A stretch of 64,000 bases of DNA from Gilvimarinus chinensis DSM 19667. Its GTDB lineage: Bacteria > Pseudomonadota > Gammaproteobacteria > Pseudomonadales > Cellvibrionaceae. Both the position numbers and the translations under genes were made by a program. The notes under the pieces are model-generated. The model was not told the origin of the DNA. It was given only the letters and a program-made list of their open reading frames with translations, and ran no database searches. The stretch covers positions 430,482-494,481 of the forward strand of contig NZ_KB898707.1 in the NCBI RefSeq assembly GCF_000377745.1. The letters are read 5' to 3'. This document shows positions 54,044 through 62,728 of the stretch, piece after piece. Within the stretch, counting starts at the first letter, position 1. Each line of letters begins with the position of its first letter.

Positions 54044-55174
54044 TTATTCCACCGGGCGATCAGAATAGCGCACATTGCCATTGTCGTCGGTGTAGCGATA
54101 AATGGTGTTTTCATTGTCCTCGTTGAGACTAGCGTCCTCCCCCGATCGCATTTCACGAATGTTAATTTGGCTGTCTTTTTCGAGGCTGGATAAATTATCA
54201 GCGCCTTCAACAAAAATAATTTCAGCCAACTGGTTAAGCTTTGGGTTGGTGATCAGCGCTAATTTATTATCCGATTGCATCTGTTGTTGGAACTCCGGGT
54301 CGTTGAGAATTTCCTCTACCCGAGGGTCGTCTTTCATCATTTGCACTCGCTGATAGCCGAGCGAGACTTTGCGCGCTGTTTCGCGGGCGCTGTCTTTGTT
54401 GTTTACATCAAGCCCCGATGCGGCCATTAAATGCTTCATATCCGGGTCGTTCATCAGGCGGCGAAATTCTGGGACTTTCATAAGTTCATCCACATCGCCT
54501 TTTTTTAACAGCTGCTGTGTGCGTCTGTCCTGTAACAGCTTTTGCAGGTCCGGGTTATTGGTAACGCGGTTAATACGATCCACGTTTTGCACCGGGTCGG
54601 CAATAAAGGCTTCTCCGAGCTGTACGCTGTTATCACTTACGCCGGATAACGCCATTATGGCACCGGCTGATTTACTAACGGTGAGCTTGGCGGCTTTACT
54701 GACGGGGTTAATTTGCTGCGCAGGTACTACCGAGCCTTCGGTGGCTGTGTGGTCAGCTTGGTTATGGTTGGCTTTTAAGTCTTTAGCCGAGTCATAGACG
54801 TCCAGTGTGTAAACCAACAAAAGACCAATAAAACCGCCGATAATGCCCCCAATAATCAGGCCCGCAAATCGAGACCCTGTGCCAGGCTTGTCGCCCCCGC
54901 CGGGAACCATGTGAGATAAAAGCCAGAATAATAGCCGCAGTCCTACCATGCTGAGAACAAAGAGGGCGATACCTCCTGCCAGATAAGCCGCAATACCGTC
55001 GATATCCGTATTGGCTTTTATGAGGGCGGCGGCGTCTTTGCTGAAGTAAAACGCGGCGGCGTAAGCGCCTACAAAGCTCAGGCTGCGCGAAAGTGATCCC
55101 CAAAATCCATTAAAATAGCCGCGTACAGCAAAAAAAGCGGTAATGGCAAGAAAGACGATGGTGGTTGTGGCCAT
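54044..55174 (-). CDS. CvpA-family membrane protein with DP-motif helices and DUF4124-like tail
   Basis: 376 residues. The N-terminal CvpA domain has about four helices (residues 1-125). The middle (206-315) is built of helical segments with a repeated 'D/N-P' pattern: NNPDLQKLL, VPEFRRLMNDPDMKHLM, DPRVEEILNDPEFQQQM, TNPKLNQL. The last 19 residues (YRYTDDNGNVRYSDRP) match the DUF4124-type motif. CvpA proteins are tied to colicin V production and biofilm or envelope tasks. The C-terminal parts are unusual for CvpA. Function beyond the membrane domain is unknown. Confidence 0.8.
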   Translation of the reverse strand: MATTTIVFLAITAFFAVRGYFNGFWGSLSRSLSFVGAYAAAFYFSKDAAALIKANTDIDGIAAYLAGGIALFVLSMVGLRLLFWLLSHMVPGGGDKPGTGSRFAGLIIGGIIGGFIGLLLVYTLDVYDSAKDLKANHNQADHTATEGSVVPAQQINPVSKAAKLTVSKSAGAIMALSGVSDNSVQLGEAFIADPVQNVDRINRVTNNPDLQKLLQDRRTQQLLKKGDVDELMKVPEFRRLMNDPDMKHLMAASGLDVNNKDSARETARKVSLGYQRVQMMKDDPRVEEILNDPEFQQQMQSDNKLALITNPKLNQLAEIIFVEGADNLSSLEKDSQINIREMRSGEDASLNEDNENTIYRYTDDNGNVRYSDRPVE

Positions 55175-55255
55175 TGTTGGACCCTTATTTGTTATCGATG
55201 ACTGAGGCGAAATAATATACTACCGCACAGGCTCTACCCAAGACTAAGGAAACCT

Positions 55256-56059
55256 ATGTATTTGTGTCCGGTTTGCAAAACCTCGTTAACACAGCAGACT
55301 TCAAGCTGGATGTGTACCAATAACCACAGCTTTGATATTGCCAAAAAAGGCTACGTTAATCTGCTACTGTCCCACAAAATGAAATCCAAAAGCCCAGGCG
55401 ACAGTAAAATGATGATTCAGGCCCGCCAGGCATTTTTGTCCGCAGGACACTATCAGCCACTGGCCGAAGCTATTGTAAAGCTTGCTGGTGAATATGGTGT
55501 TGAACGAATGTTGGATGCTGGCTGTGGTGAGGGCTACTACACCAATGAATTGGCGCGAAGTGGGATCAGTATGGCGGGGCTTGATATATCGAAAGAGGGG
55601 ATTTCAGCCGCTTGCAAAAGAGATAAGCGTATCGCGTGGTGTATCGGCAGTGTCAATGATTTGCCCTATGAACAAGGTTATTTCGATGGGGTGTTATCCG
55701 TATTTTGTCGCGTAGATAATGGTGAGTTTCATCGCGTGTTGCGACATGACGGGGTGGTAATTTTTATCGGCCCGGGAGATAACCACCTACCGAAACTGCG
55801 CGCCGGCTTGTACGAATACGTACGCCCCTACGAAAAGACGAAGCAAACGGAATATCTGCCGTCATTCGAACCCCTGGCCGATAGGTCTATCCAATTTCCC
55901 ATCGCGCTTGAGAGCAGTGAGCAAGTTCATAATCTATTATGCATGACACCGCATTATTGGAGTACCAACCCGGCCCAGCAGCAGCGCCTTTTAAGTCAAG
56001 GCGGTTTGCACGATACCGCGGATATTCAAATCCGGGTTTACAGACGGCTGGCAACGTGA
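55256..56059 (+). CDS. rlmA: 23S rRNA (guanine-745-N1)-methyltransferase RlmA
   Basis: 267 residues. The N-terminal zinc site CPVC...C...H (YLCPVCKTSL, SWMCTNNHSFDIAKKGYVNL) and the RlmA-type loop HKMKSKSPGDSKMMIQARQ identify it. SAM motif MLDAGCGEGYYTNELA follows. It methylates G745 in helix 35 of 23S rRNA. It diverges from the CvpA-like gene. Confidence 0.93.
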   Translation: MYLCPVCKTSLTQQTSSWMCTNNHSFDIAKKGYVNLLLSHKMKSKSPGDSKMMIQARQAFLSAGHYQPLAEAIVKLAGEYGVERMLDAGCGEGYYTNELARSGISMAGLDISKEGISAACKRDKRIAWCIGSVNDLPYEQGYFDGVLSVFCRVDNGEFHRVLRHDGVVIFIGPGDNHLPKLRAGLYEYVRPYEKTKQTEYLPSFEPLADRSIQFPIALESSEQVHNLLCMTPHYWSTNPAQQQRLLSQGGLHDTADIQIRVYRRLAT

Positions 56060-56110
56060 GACCAGGCAGGCTACTGTATTTTTAATTCATTTCTAGGTGC
56101 AGGAGGCAGT

Positions 56111-58333
56111 ATGAGCACAACGGATAAATTACTTGGCCTGTTAGGGGGATTGGTGTTGCTGGTGATGCCACTGTCCGGGTGGTCAATAGAGTGGCCGGAG
56201 CAAATTGGGGCGGAAGAAGGCAATGTTGTCGTTTATCAGCCTCAGCCCGAAAAGCTGGCCGGCAATTTGTTAACCGGCCGGGCGGCTATGTCACTGGAGC
56301 TGAAAAATCAGCAGCAACCCATTTTCGGCGCTTTTTGGTTCTCCGCTAAAATCGATGTAAATTCCGATACCGGCAAAACCTTGGTGCGGGATATGAAAGT
56401 GACCAAGGTAACCTGGCCGGATTCCAGCGACGCCGAAGAGGCTCGCTTTACTCAGGTGGTTGAAGCTGCGTTACCGCAAACCGGCTTTGTGATTGACAAC
56501 GAGGCTCTAAGTGCGAGTTTGCAAGGCGCGGAGCTTGAACGAAAAAGTCTGGATAACCTGAAAAACGACGCGCCTGATATTCTGTTTCGCGACCAACTGG
56601 CGGTATTGCTGATGTACGACGGCAAGCCGCAGTTTGCCGATGTGGACAACAGCGATTACCAGCGTGCCCTCAACACGCCATTTGCGGTCGCTCGCAAGAA
56701 AAACCGCAATGAGTATTACCTAACCAGCGGCCAGTTTTGGTACCGCGCTGAAAGCGCCGAAGGCCCTTGGAAAATGACCGGTACACCTACGGCGGATTTG
56801 CAGCAAATGATGCCCACGCAAGAGGCGGATGAGCTGTCGGCTTCGGGTAAGCCACCGGAAATTGTCACGGTCACTAAACCCACCGAACTGGTGGTCACCG
56901 ATGGCAAGGCCGAGTGGAAAAGTCTGCCCGGCGGTCAATTGCTGTATGTAGTCAATACCGAAACACCCTGGCTACGTGATTTGGAGGCCGGCAGCATGTA
57001 TCTGTTGTTATCCGGCCGCTGGTTCAAAGCCGGCAAAGAGTCTGGCCCTTGGACGTTTGTGCGCGCCGATGAACTGCCATCAAGCTTTGCCGCAATTCCA
57101 CCGGATTCTGACATTGGTGGGGTGCGCACTTCGGTGGCGGGAACAAACGAAGCCGAAGACGCCGTGCTGGACGCCTATGTACCAGAAACGGCTGCGATTA
57201 AACGCAGCGAAGCCAGCCTTGAGGTGCGCTACGATGGCGCGCCCGAGTTTAAAAGCATTCCCGGTACCGAGGTGGCTTATGCGGTGAACACCGGTGCTCA
57301 GGTGCTGCGAATTGACAATCACTACTACGCCGTGGATAACGGCGTGTGGTTTGAAGCGGCTGCGGCGAAAGGGCCCTGGAAAGTAGCAGACTCGGTGCCG
57401 GAAGATAAAATTCAGCAAATTCCGCCCAGCTCACCGGTTTACAACACCAGTTACGTGCATGTGTATGAATCCACCCCCGAGGTGGTGTACGTGGGCTACA
57501 CGCCCGGTTACCTTTGGTCGTTTCCTTATTACGGGGTTCCGGTTTACGGTACCGGTTGGTATTACCCACCTTATTGGGGCAGCTTCTATTACCCGCGCCC
57601 GCCCACCTGGGGTTTTCACGTGGGGTATAACCCCTGGACGGGGTGGAGCTATGGGGTTAGCTGGAGCAACGGATTTTTCAGTGTAGGTGCCAGTTGGAAT
57701 GCAGGCTGGCATGGGCCTTACCGCCCCTGGGGTTGCTGCAATGGTTGGTACGGTGGCGGTTACCATCGCCCCCCGATGGTGATTAATACAGGCAATATCA
57801 ATATTGGTAACAATGTGAATATTGGCAATCGCGCCGTGGTGAATAACCGTATCGCCAAAAACCCGCAGCTGGTGAATCGCAATAAGAGCGTGTACCACCG
57901 CCCGGAGAATCTGGCTCGTAATGCCAAACCCGCCGAGGTGCGTAATCAATTAAAAATGGCGCGTCCAGCACCTAACCGTGCGAATAACGTGTTTACCGAT
58001 CGCAATGGCAATGTGGCGCGCCGGGTGGATGACAATTGGCAGGTGCGTGATAAAGGCCAGTGGAGTGAAAATCACCCAGCCGCTGCTGAGCGTATCTCCT
58101 CCACAGAGGTTAAACAACGCGCATCGGATTTTAAGCAATCGCACCCTGATTATCAGCGGCCCGAGGTGGATCGCCAGCAGATAAACCATTATCGCAACAA
58201 TCATTCAGGCCAGCCGTTTGATCGTCCGGGGCTCAACCGAGATTTTAAATCGCGCCAGCGAGGTATGCAGCGAACCATGCCACGCGGCGGTGGTGGTTTG
58301 CACGGTGGCGGAGGCATGCACTTGCAAAGATAA
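56111..58333 (+). CDS. Large exported Tyr/Trp/Gly-rich protein with repeated WF-GPW motifs
   Basis: 740 residues. A signal-like N-terminal helix (LLGLLGGLVLLVMPLSGWS). Three repeats contain W(F/Y)xA...GPW: FWYRAESAEGPWKM, RWFKAGKESGPWTF and VWFEAAAAKGPWKV, each followed by an IPP/MMP turn. Then comes an aromatic region (about residues 450-550: WYYPPYWGSFYYPRPPTWGF), Asn-rich stretches and a basic Gly-rich tail. I recall similar proteins labelled 'carbohydrate-binding family V/XII', but no enzymatic domain is seen. AGGAGG precedes the ATG. Probably a cell-surface or periplasmic binding protein. Confidence 0.75.
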   Translation: MSTTDKLLGLLGGLVLLVMPLSGWSIEWPEQIGAEEGNVVVYQPQPEKLAGNLLTGRAAMSLELKNQQQPIFGAFWFSAKIDVNSDTGKTLVRDMKVTKVTWPDSSDAEEARFTQVVEAALPQTGFVIDNEALSASLQGAELERKSLDNLKNDAPDILFRDQLAVLLMYDGKPQFADVDNSDYQRALNTPFAVARKKNRNEYYLTSGQFWYRAESAEGPWKMTGTPTADLQQMMPTQEADELSASGKPPEIVTVTKPTELVVTDGKAEWKSLPGGQLLYVVNTETPWLRDLEAGSMYLLLSGRWFKAGKESGPWTFVRADELPSSFAAIPPDSDIGGVRTSVAGTNEAEDAVLDAYVPETAAIKRSEASLEVRYDGAPEFKSIPGTEVAYAVNTGAQVLRIDNHYYAVDNGVWFEAAAAKGPWKVADSVPEDKIQQIPPSSPVYNTSYVHVYESTPEVVYVGYTPGYLWSFPYYGVPVYGTGWYYPPYWGSFYYPRPPTWGFHVGYNPWTGWSYGVSWSNGFFSVGASWNAGWHGPYRPWGCCNGWYGGGYHRPPMVINTGNINIGNNVNIGNRAVVNNRIAKNPQLVNRNKSVYHRPENLARNAKPAEVRNQLKMARPAPNRANNVFTDRNGNVARRVDDNWQVRDKGQWSENHPAAAERISSTEVKQRASDFKQSHPDYQRPEVDRQQINHYRNNHSGQPFDRPGLNRDFKSRQRGMQRTMPRGGGGLHGGGGMHLQR

Positions 58334-58426
58334 TGGGTCAATAAGCGGCCGTGCTGCTTTTAACCGTTAGGGACTTTCTCACACCTGTGAAGGTTTCAAG
58401 TGGAAACCGAGAGTAGAAAACCACTT

Positions 58427-58466
58427 AAAAAAGCGTTCGAGGCATGCTTAGCCTCGAACGCTTTTT
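58427..58466. terminator. Strong bidirectional terminator
   Basis: GCGTTCGAGGC (58433-58443) pairs with GCCTCGAACGC (58451-58461) around a 7-nt loop, with A6 on the left and T5 on the right. It ends the exported-protein gene on the plus strand and the xylanase on the minus strand. Confidence 0.92.
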
Positions 58467-58503
58467 GCAACACTTTCCGTGCATTGCTGAAGTTTGTTCA
58501 GCC

Positions 58504-60207
58504 TTACCGATTTAAATACTCCATTAACCATTGCATGGCAGGGCGTTGCTGGCCATTACTGGTCATTAACCCTGTGCCATCACGCCAAGTGGCACCGACG
58601 ATGTATCCCCAAAGGGTAATGCCGGCCACACTTGGGTGGTTATAGAAAATCGGAAAATGCGATTGCATGTATTGCAGTTGCAGCTGGTCGTTGGATTCTT
58701 GTATGTCGTATTCCGAGATATACAAGGGCAGGCCGAGGGAGGCAATCTGGTCCAGCTTGTCTTCAATTTCCTGAGTGCTCCAGACTCGGGGGTTATACAG
58801 ACCGTGGGCCTGAAGACCCAATGCATCGACGTAACCTGAGTTCACCGCCGGGCGAATAAGCTCAATGATTGCATCGGTGTCCCAGGTCATAAAGTTGTAA
58901 TCATTGTAGATGAGCACCGCATTCGGGCAGTGTTGACGAGCCAAACGGAAGGATTCGGTAATCCAATCGCTGCCGAAAGCGTTTGCGGCGTAGTTGGCCG
59001 GGGCGTGGGAGGGCAGGGCTTCGTTGACTACGTCAATCATGTCGGTGTCGGGGTAGCGCTCGCAGTAATCGACAATCCACTCTTCAATTTCCGCGCGCTG
59101 TTCGGCGGCGCTCAGCCCATCAATCCAGCCCGGGCGTTGACTGCCCCACACGAGTACGTGAGCTTTAACCGGTATACCGCTGGCGCGTGCGTAATCGTAA
59201 ATATCATCCAGCGGGCCCCAGTTGTACTGGTCGCGCGTGCCTTCTACCGAGCCCCACTTGCCCTCATTCTCGGGCGTAATCTGATCCCAGTACTGAGTGA
59301 AGTCTGATCTGACACTGCCGTTGGTGGTGATATTGCCCACGAAGAATTCGGGGAAGTCCGGGTTGCCGTTGTTATTGGAGCTTGAGGAGCTGCTTGAAGA
59401 GCTGCTGCTGGAGCTTGAAGACGAGCCTCCAGTAAAGGGGTTACCAAAGCCGATAGAGCCACTGCAGTGCAGCATTTCAGAATACGAGCCTGCGCCACAC
59501 TCGCCGTCCCAGGCGCCGGTATTGTCAGCTTGATCTTCGGCCTGATGGGTCACATTGTTGACCATCACATAATCCACTTGCACATCGCGATCACCCGAGT
59601 CATTGGTAAAGGCAACGCGCAGCTCGCCGGTGGCATTGGTGTTAACGGTGTAGTCCAGCATGCCGATGCTGAGCGTCCAGGTTTCGATAGTCTGGCCGCC
59701 AATCTGCAAGCTAACGCTTTCGTCACCCACTACACCGCTCATACGCACGGTAATACTGTTGCTACCACCGGCGGTGGAGGATGAACTGCTAGAGCTACTC
59801 GAGCTGCTTGAACTCGAACTTGAGCTGGAACTGGCCGAACCACCGCCTTCAATATCCAGACTGGTCAGCGTAGGCGTGCCACTGCCATTGGCGCAGAACC
59901 CAAAACTTGTGCTGTTACTGGGGCCAATGTTGGCGTTGTAGGGGGCGGGTGAAACACTGTCGCCGCTTAAGTTGCCATTCCAAAGGTTGGTGACACTGCC
60001 GCCATTCAGGCCCAGGCCCACAGTCCAATTGGTAATGTTGGCGCTACCGTTGTTCGCAATGGTGACGTCGGCGCAGTAGCCCGACCCCCACTGATTAGAA
60101 ACAATGAGGGTGGCCTCTCCAGCGCCGTCGGTTATCGCGTGGGCGGCGCTTGCTGCTGCCAGTGCCGAGGCGGAAAACAATAGATTTATTCGTTTTAGAT
60201 TTGTCAT
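58504..60207 (-). CDS. Secreted GH10 endo-1,4-beta-xylanase with CBM2 and CBM60-like modules
   Basis: 567 residues. Signal peptide ends near ASAAHA. A CBM2-like domain follows (25-122, NQWGSGYCADVTIANNGSAN), a poly-Ser linker (about 124-145), a CBM60/36-like xylan-binding module (147-255), a second poly-Ser linker (263-278) and a GH10 barrel (285-567). Catalytic acid/base is E396 (DVVNEALPS) and nucleophile E499 (YISEYD). The usual HTLVWHSQ motif reads HVLVWGSQ here. AGGAG precedes the ATG. The enzyme should be exported, and the poly-Ser linkers are a Cellvibrionaceae hallmark. Confidence 0.93.
   Translation of the reverse strand: MTNLKRINLLFSASALAAASAAHAITDGAGEATLIVSNQWGSGYCADVTIANNGSANITNWTVGLGLNGGSVTNLWNGNLSGDSVSPAPYNANIGPSNSTSFGFCANGSGTPTLTSLDIEGGGSASSSSSSSSSSSSSSSSSSSTAGGSNSITVRMSGVVGDESVSLQIGGQTIETWTLSIGMLDYTVNTNATGELRVAFTNDSGDRDVQVDYVMVNNVTHQAEDQADNTGAWDGECGAGSYSEMLHCSGSIGFGNPFTGGSSSSSSSSSSSSSSSSNNNGNPDFPEFFVGNITTNGSVRSDFTQYWDQITPENEGKWGSVEGTRDQYNWGPLDDIYDYARASGIPVKAHVLVWGSQRPGWIDGLSAAEQRAEIEEWIVDYCERYPDTDMIDVVNEALPSHAPANYAANAFGSDWITESFRLARQHCPNAVLIYNDYNFMTWDTDAIIELIRPAVNSGYVDALGLQAHGLYNPRVWSTQEIEDKLDQIASLGLPLYISEYDIQESNDQLQLQYMQSHFPIFYNHPSVAGITLWGYIVGATWRDGTGLMTSNGQQRPAMQWLMEYLNR
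59372..59838 (-). repeat. Two poly-serine linker tracts within the xylanase gene
   Basis: Serine runs of about 15 and 20 codons lie near 59372-59418 and 59775-59838. They are written with mixed AGC, AGT, TCC and TCA codons rather than a single triplet, so they are kept as protein linkers rather than simple DNA slippage. Confidence 0.85.
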
Positions 60208-60691
60208 GGCTGAACTCCTGTAAGAGTTGTAATGGGCTTAGGGTTACTGCTAACCACTGCCGCGATACATCCTGCGAGACCGAAAAAGCGTGAGTGACGG
60301 AACTTCGTTCGCTAAAAGTTATTCACTTTTATTGGCGGTCGGTTAGCGAACTGCACCAGAGATTTAAGGGGGCGAAAACCTTATTGTCAAATTGAATCTA
60401 AGTGGCGGGGCATATTTGATGACTTGATCAGTCAGTTTGTGGTATCCGTCACGTTCGCTTTTTTCTATTCGAAATAAGTAACGGGTTGTTATATTCGAAG
60501 AATGCTCCTGACTCAGCCTCTAGGCTCACCTGGGTCATGCAATAAGTTCGTTTCCGCGAGCTTGTGTGGTTGGTTGATAGTTGGTTATTGCGCCGCCACG
60601 GGGGCGTTTAGTGTTAATAAAAACCGTTAAGGTTTAGTCGTGAAGGGTGGCGTAGGTTACGTCAGGAAACTCGGGTGCTAATCCGTGCGTG
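60208..60691 (-). promoter_or_regulatory. 484-bp upstream region of the xylanase with nested dyads
   Basis: No gene found. GTTCGCTAA (60307-60315) and TTAGCGAAC (60343-60351) are a perfect 9-bp inverted repeat. Nested inside is a hairpin AAAAGT/ACTTTT (60314-60319 and 60325-60330). They lie 100-145 bp upstream of the xylanase start and may be regulator sites. A weaker TGACT-N5-AGTCA dyad lies near 60430. Confidence 0.4.
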
Positions 60692-61279
60692 TTACAGAGG
60701 TTTTCTGATTACAGCCGTAAGTGTATGCCAGTGCTTAGTTTGCCCCATGATGGTGGTACCGTCCTCTTCTGTTTCACGTATTTGCAGAAGTTCGTATAAC
60801 TCGGACCAGTTATGAATATCGCTCTGCTGACAGAAGGAAATTGATTTTTCTTCGCTGCCGACCCAGGTGTCTCGCTGGCCCAAGAAGTCTGCGGTAAAGA
60901 CTCCACCGGGTAAAAGACTTGTTAGCGCCTTCTGAACGAAGGTTGTTAAATTTTCCAGTGGACAAAAATACAGACTTTGGCTGGCCCAAAACAGGCTGCA
61001 AGGCGGAAAGTAAAAAGTGGAAAAGCAATGGTTAACACACTTGACGTTGTTTGACTCAGCAAAGCGTGCACGGCAGGTGTTAATGGCTGACTGGCTGGAA
61101 TCAAAAGCGACAACGTCAAAACCTTGTGCGGCTAAATAGGCTGCATCAGCTCCTGTGCCACAACCAGCATCAACGGCTTTTTTTATCGGCGTTTGGACTT
61201 TATGTATAACCTCTTCAAGCAACGGCCGGTGAGGAACGACCAGTGTTTTTTGGTGATACTCAATCCATTCGCCGCTCAT
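60692..61279 (-). CDS. Class I SAM-dependent methyltransferase
   Basis: 195 residues. Motif I AVDAGCGTGADAAYLAAQGF, motif II VVAFDSSQSAI, then PGGVFTADFLGQRDTWVG. It resembles TehB/TPMT-like small-molecule methyltransferases; the substrate is not known. It lies downstream of metY on the same strand, separated by a strong hairpin, so it may be only weakly cotranscribed. Confidence 0.82.
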   Translation of the reverse strand: MSGEWIEYHQKTLVVPHRPLLEEVIHKVQTPIKKAVDAGCGTGADAAYLAAQGFDVVAFDSSQSAINTCRARFAESNNVKCVNHCFSTFYFPPCSLFWASQSLYFCPLENLTTFVQKALTSLLPGGVFTADFLGQRDTWVGSEEKSISFCQQSDIHNWSELYELLQIRETEEDGTTIMGQTKHWHTLTAVIRKPL

Positions 61280-61302
61280 AAAGTGAACGCCCTGTAAATA
61301 TT

Positions 61303-61329
61303 GTAAGGGTGGGCTTGGCCCACCCTTAC
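61303..61329 (-). terminator. 12-bp perfect hairpin between metY and the methyltransferase
   Basis: GTAAGGGTGGGC (61303-61314) and GCCCACCCTTAC (61318-61329) pair with no mismatch over a 3-nt loop. On the minus strand it follows metY by about 20 bp. The following sequence is only weakly T-rich (AATATTTAC), so it may terminate or attenuate partly. Confidence 0.6.
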
Positions 61330-61348
61330 GCAGACAGTACGCGTGATA

Positions 61349-62623
61349 CTAGTCAACTTTTGCAAGTGCTTGATCTATATCGGCGATAATGTCGTCGATG
61401 TGTTCAATGCCCACAGAAAGCCGTACTAAATCTTCCGATACGCCGGCAGAAGCCAACTCTTCTTTATTTAGTTGACGGTGGGTGGTTGTGGCAGGATGGC
61501 AGGCGAGAGATTTTGCATCACCAATGTTTACCAAACGCAATATCATTTGCAGGGCATCAATAAATTGTGCGCCTGCTTCCTTTCCGCCTTCGATACCAAA
61601 GCTTAAAATGCCCGACGCTTTACCTTTAGTGATTTTTTGGCTCAGTGCCTGGTAGGGGCTGTCATTAAGAGCGGCGTAATTTACCCAGGTCACTTTAGGG
61701 TGTTTTTGCAAGTGTTGGGCTACGGCTAACGCATTTTCGCAGTGACGCTCCATACGCAGGCCAAGAGTCTCAAGCCCCTGCATAATCAAAAAGGCACTGT
61801 GCGGTGCTAGTGCCGAGCCGGTGTTTCTTAGTGGGACGACGCGGCATCGACCGATATAGGCCGCGGCACCTAACGCTTCGGTGTAAACCACATCGTGGTA
61901 GGAGGGGTCTGGTTCATTCAGCATGGGGTATCGCTGTTTGTTGGCTACCCAGTCAAATTTACCAGAATCAACAATAATTCCGCCTACTGTAGTGCCATGG
62001 CCACCAATGTACTTGGTCAATGAATGGACCACAATGTCGGCGCCATACTCAAATGGTTTGCACAAAAATGGAGTGGCAACGGTGTTGTCAACAATGAGTG
62101 CCACACCGTGACGATGGGCTATTTCGGCCAGCTTTTTTAAATCAACAATATTGCCAGCAGGGTTACCGATGGATTCGCAAAATAGCGCTTTGGTTTTATT
62201 GTCGATTAACTCTTCCAGCTTTTTGTAATCGTCAAAGGACGCCATGCGCACTTCAATACCCTGCCTGGGAAGACTGTGGGCAAACAAATTGTAAGTGCCA
62301 CCGTAGAGCTGACTGGTGCTGACGATGTTATCCCCGGCCTCTGTTATGCATTGAATTGCGTAGGTAATGGCCGCCATACCTGAAGACAACGCCAGGCCTG
62401 CAATGCCGCCTTCCATGGCCGCTACACGCTCTTCCAGAACCGCATTGGTAGGGTTCATGATACGGGTGTAGATATTACCGGCCACCTTAAGGTCGAAAAG
62501 ATCGGCACCGTGCTGGGTGTCGTCAAAGGTGTAAGAGGTTGTTTGGTAAATAGGGGTGGTAGCGGCTTTGGTTGTAGGTTCAGACTCGTAACCACAATGT
62601 AAGGCCAAAGATTCCAGTTTCAT
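61349..62623 (-). CDS. metY: O-acetylhomoserine sulfhydrylase (MetY-like)
   Basis: 424 residues. PLP-dependent Cys/Met metabolism enzyme that makes homocysteine directly from O-acetylhomoserine and sulfide. PLP lysine lies in VVHSLTKYIGGHGTTVGG; other motifs are LSSGMAAITYAIQ, VDNTVATPFLCKPFEYGADI and LACHPATTTHRQL. Length and N-terminus (ESLALHCGYESEPTTKA) fit MetY rather than MetB. It diverges from the ROK gene. Confidence 0.93.
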   Translation of the reverse strand: MKLESLALHCGYESEPTTKAATTPIYQTTSYTFDDTQHGADLFDLKVAGNIYTRIMNPTNAVLEERVAAMEGGIAGLALSSGMAAITYAIQCITEAGDNIVSTSQLYGGTYNLFAHSLPRQGIEVRMASFDDYKKLEELIDNKTKALFCESIGNPAGNIVDLKKLAEIAHRHGVALIVDNTVATPFLCKPFEYGADIVVHSLTKYIGGHGTTVGGIIVDSGKFDWVANKQRYPMLNEPDPSYHDVVYTEALGAAAYIGRCRVVPLRNTGSALAPHSAFLIMQGLETLGLRMERHCENALAVAQHLQKHPKVTWVNYAALNDSPYQALSQKITKGKASGILSFGIEGGKEAGAQFIDALQMILRLVNIGDAKSLACHPATTTHRQLNKEELASAGVSEDLVRLSVGIEHIDDIIADIDQALAKVD

Positions 62624-62728
62624 AATTAGACTCCGCTTGGGTTATTATTGGCGTGTTTTCGACACGCAATGTAGCACAATTGCGTGACTCGTTTGGGTAA
62701 GAGCAATAATATTAGGAGTATTTTACCA

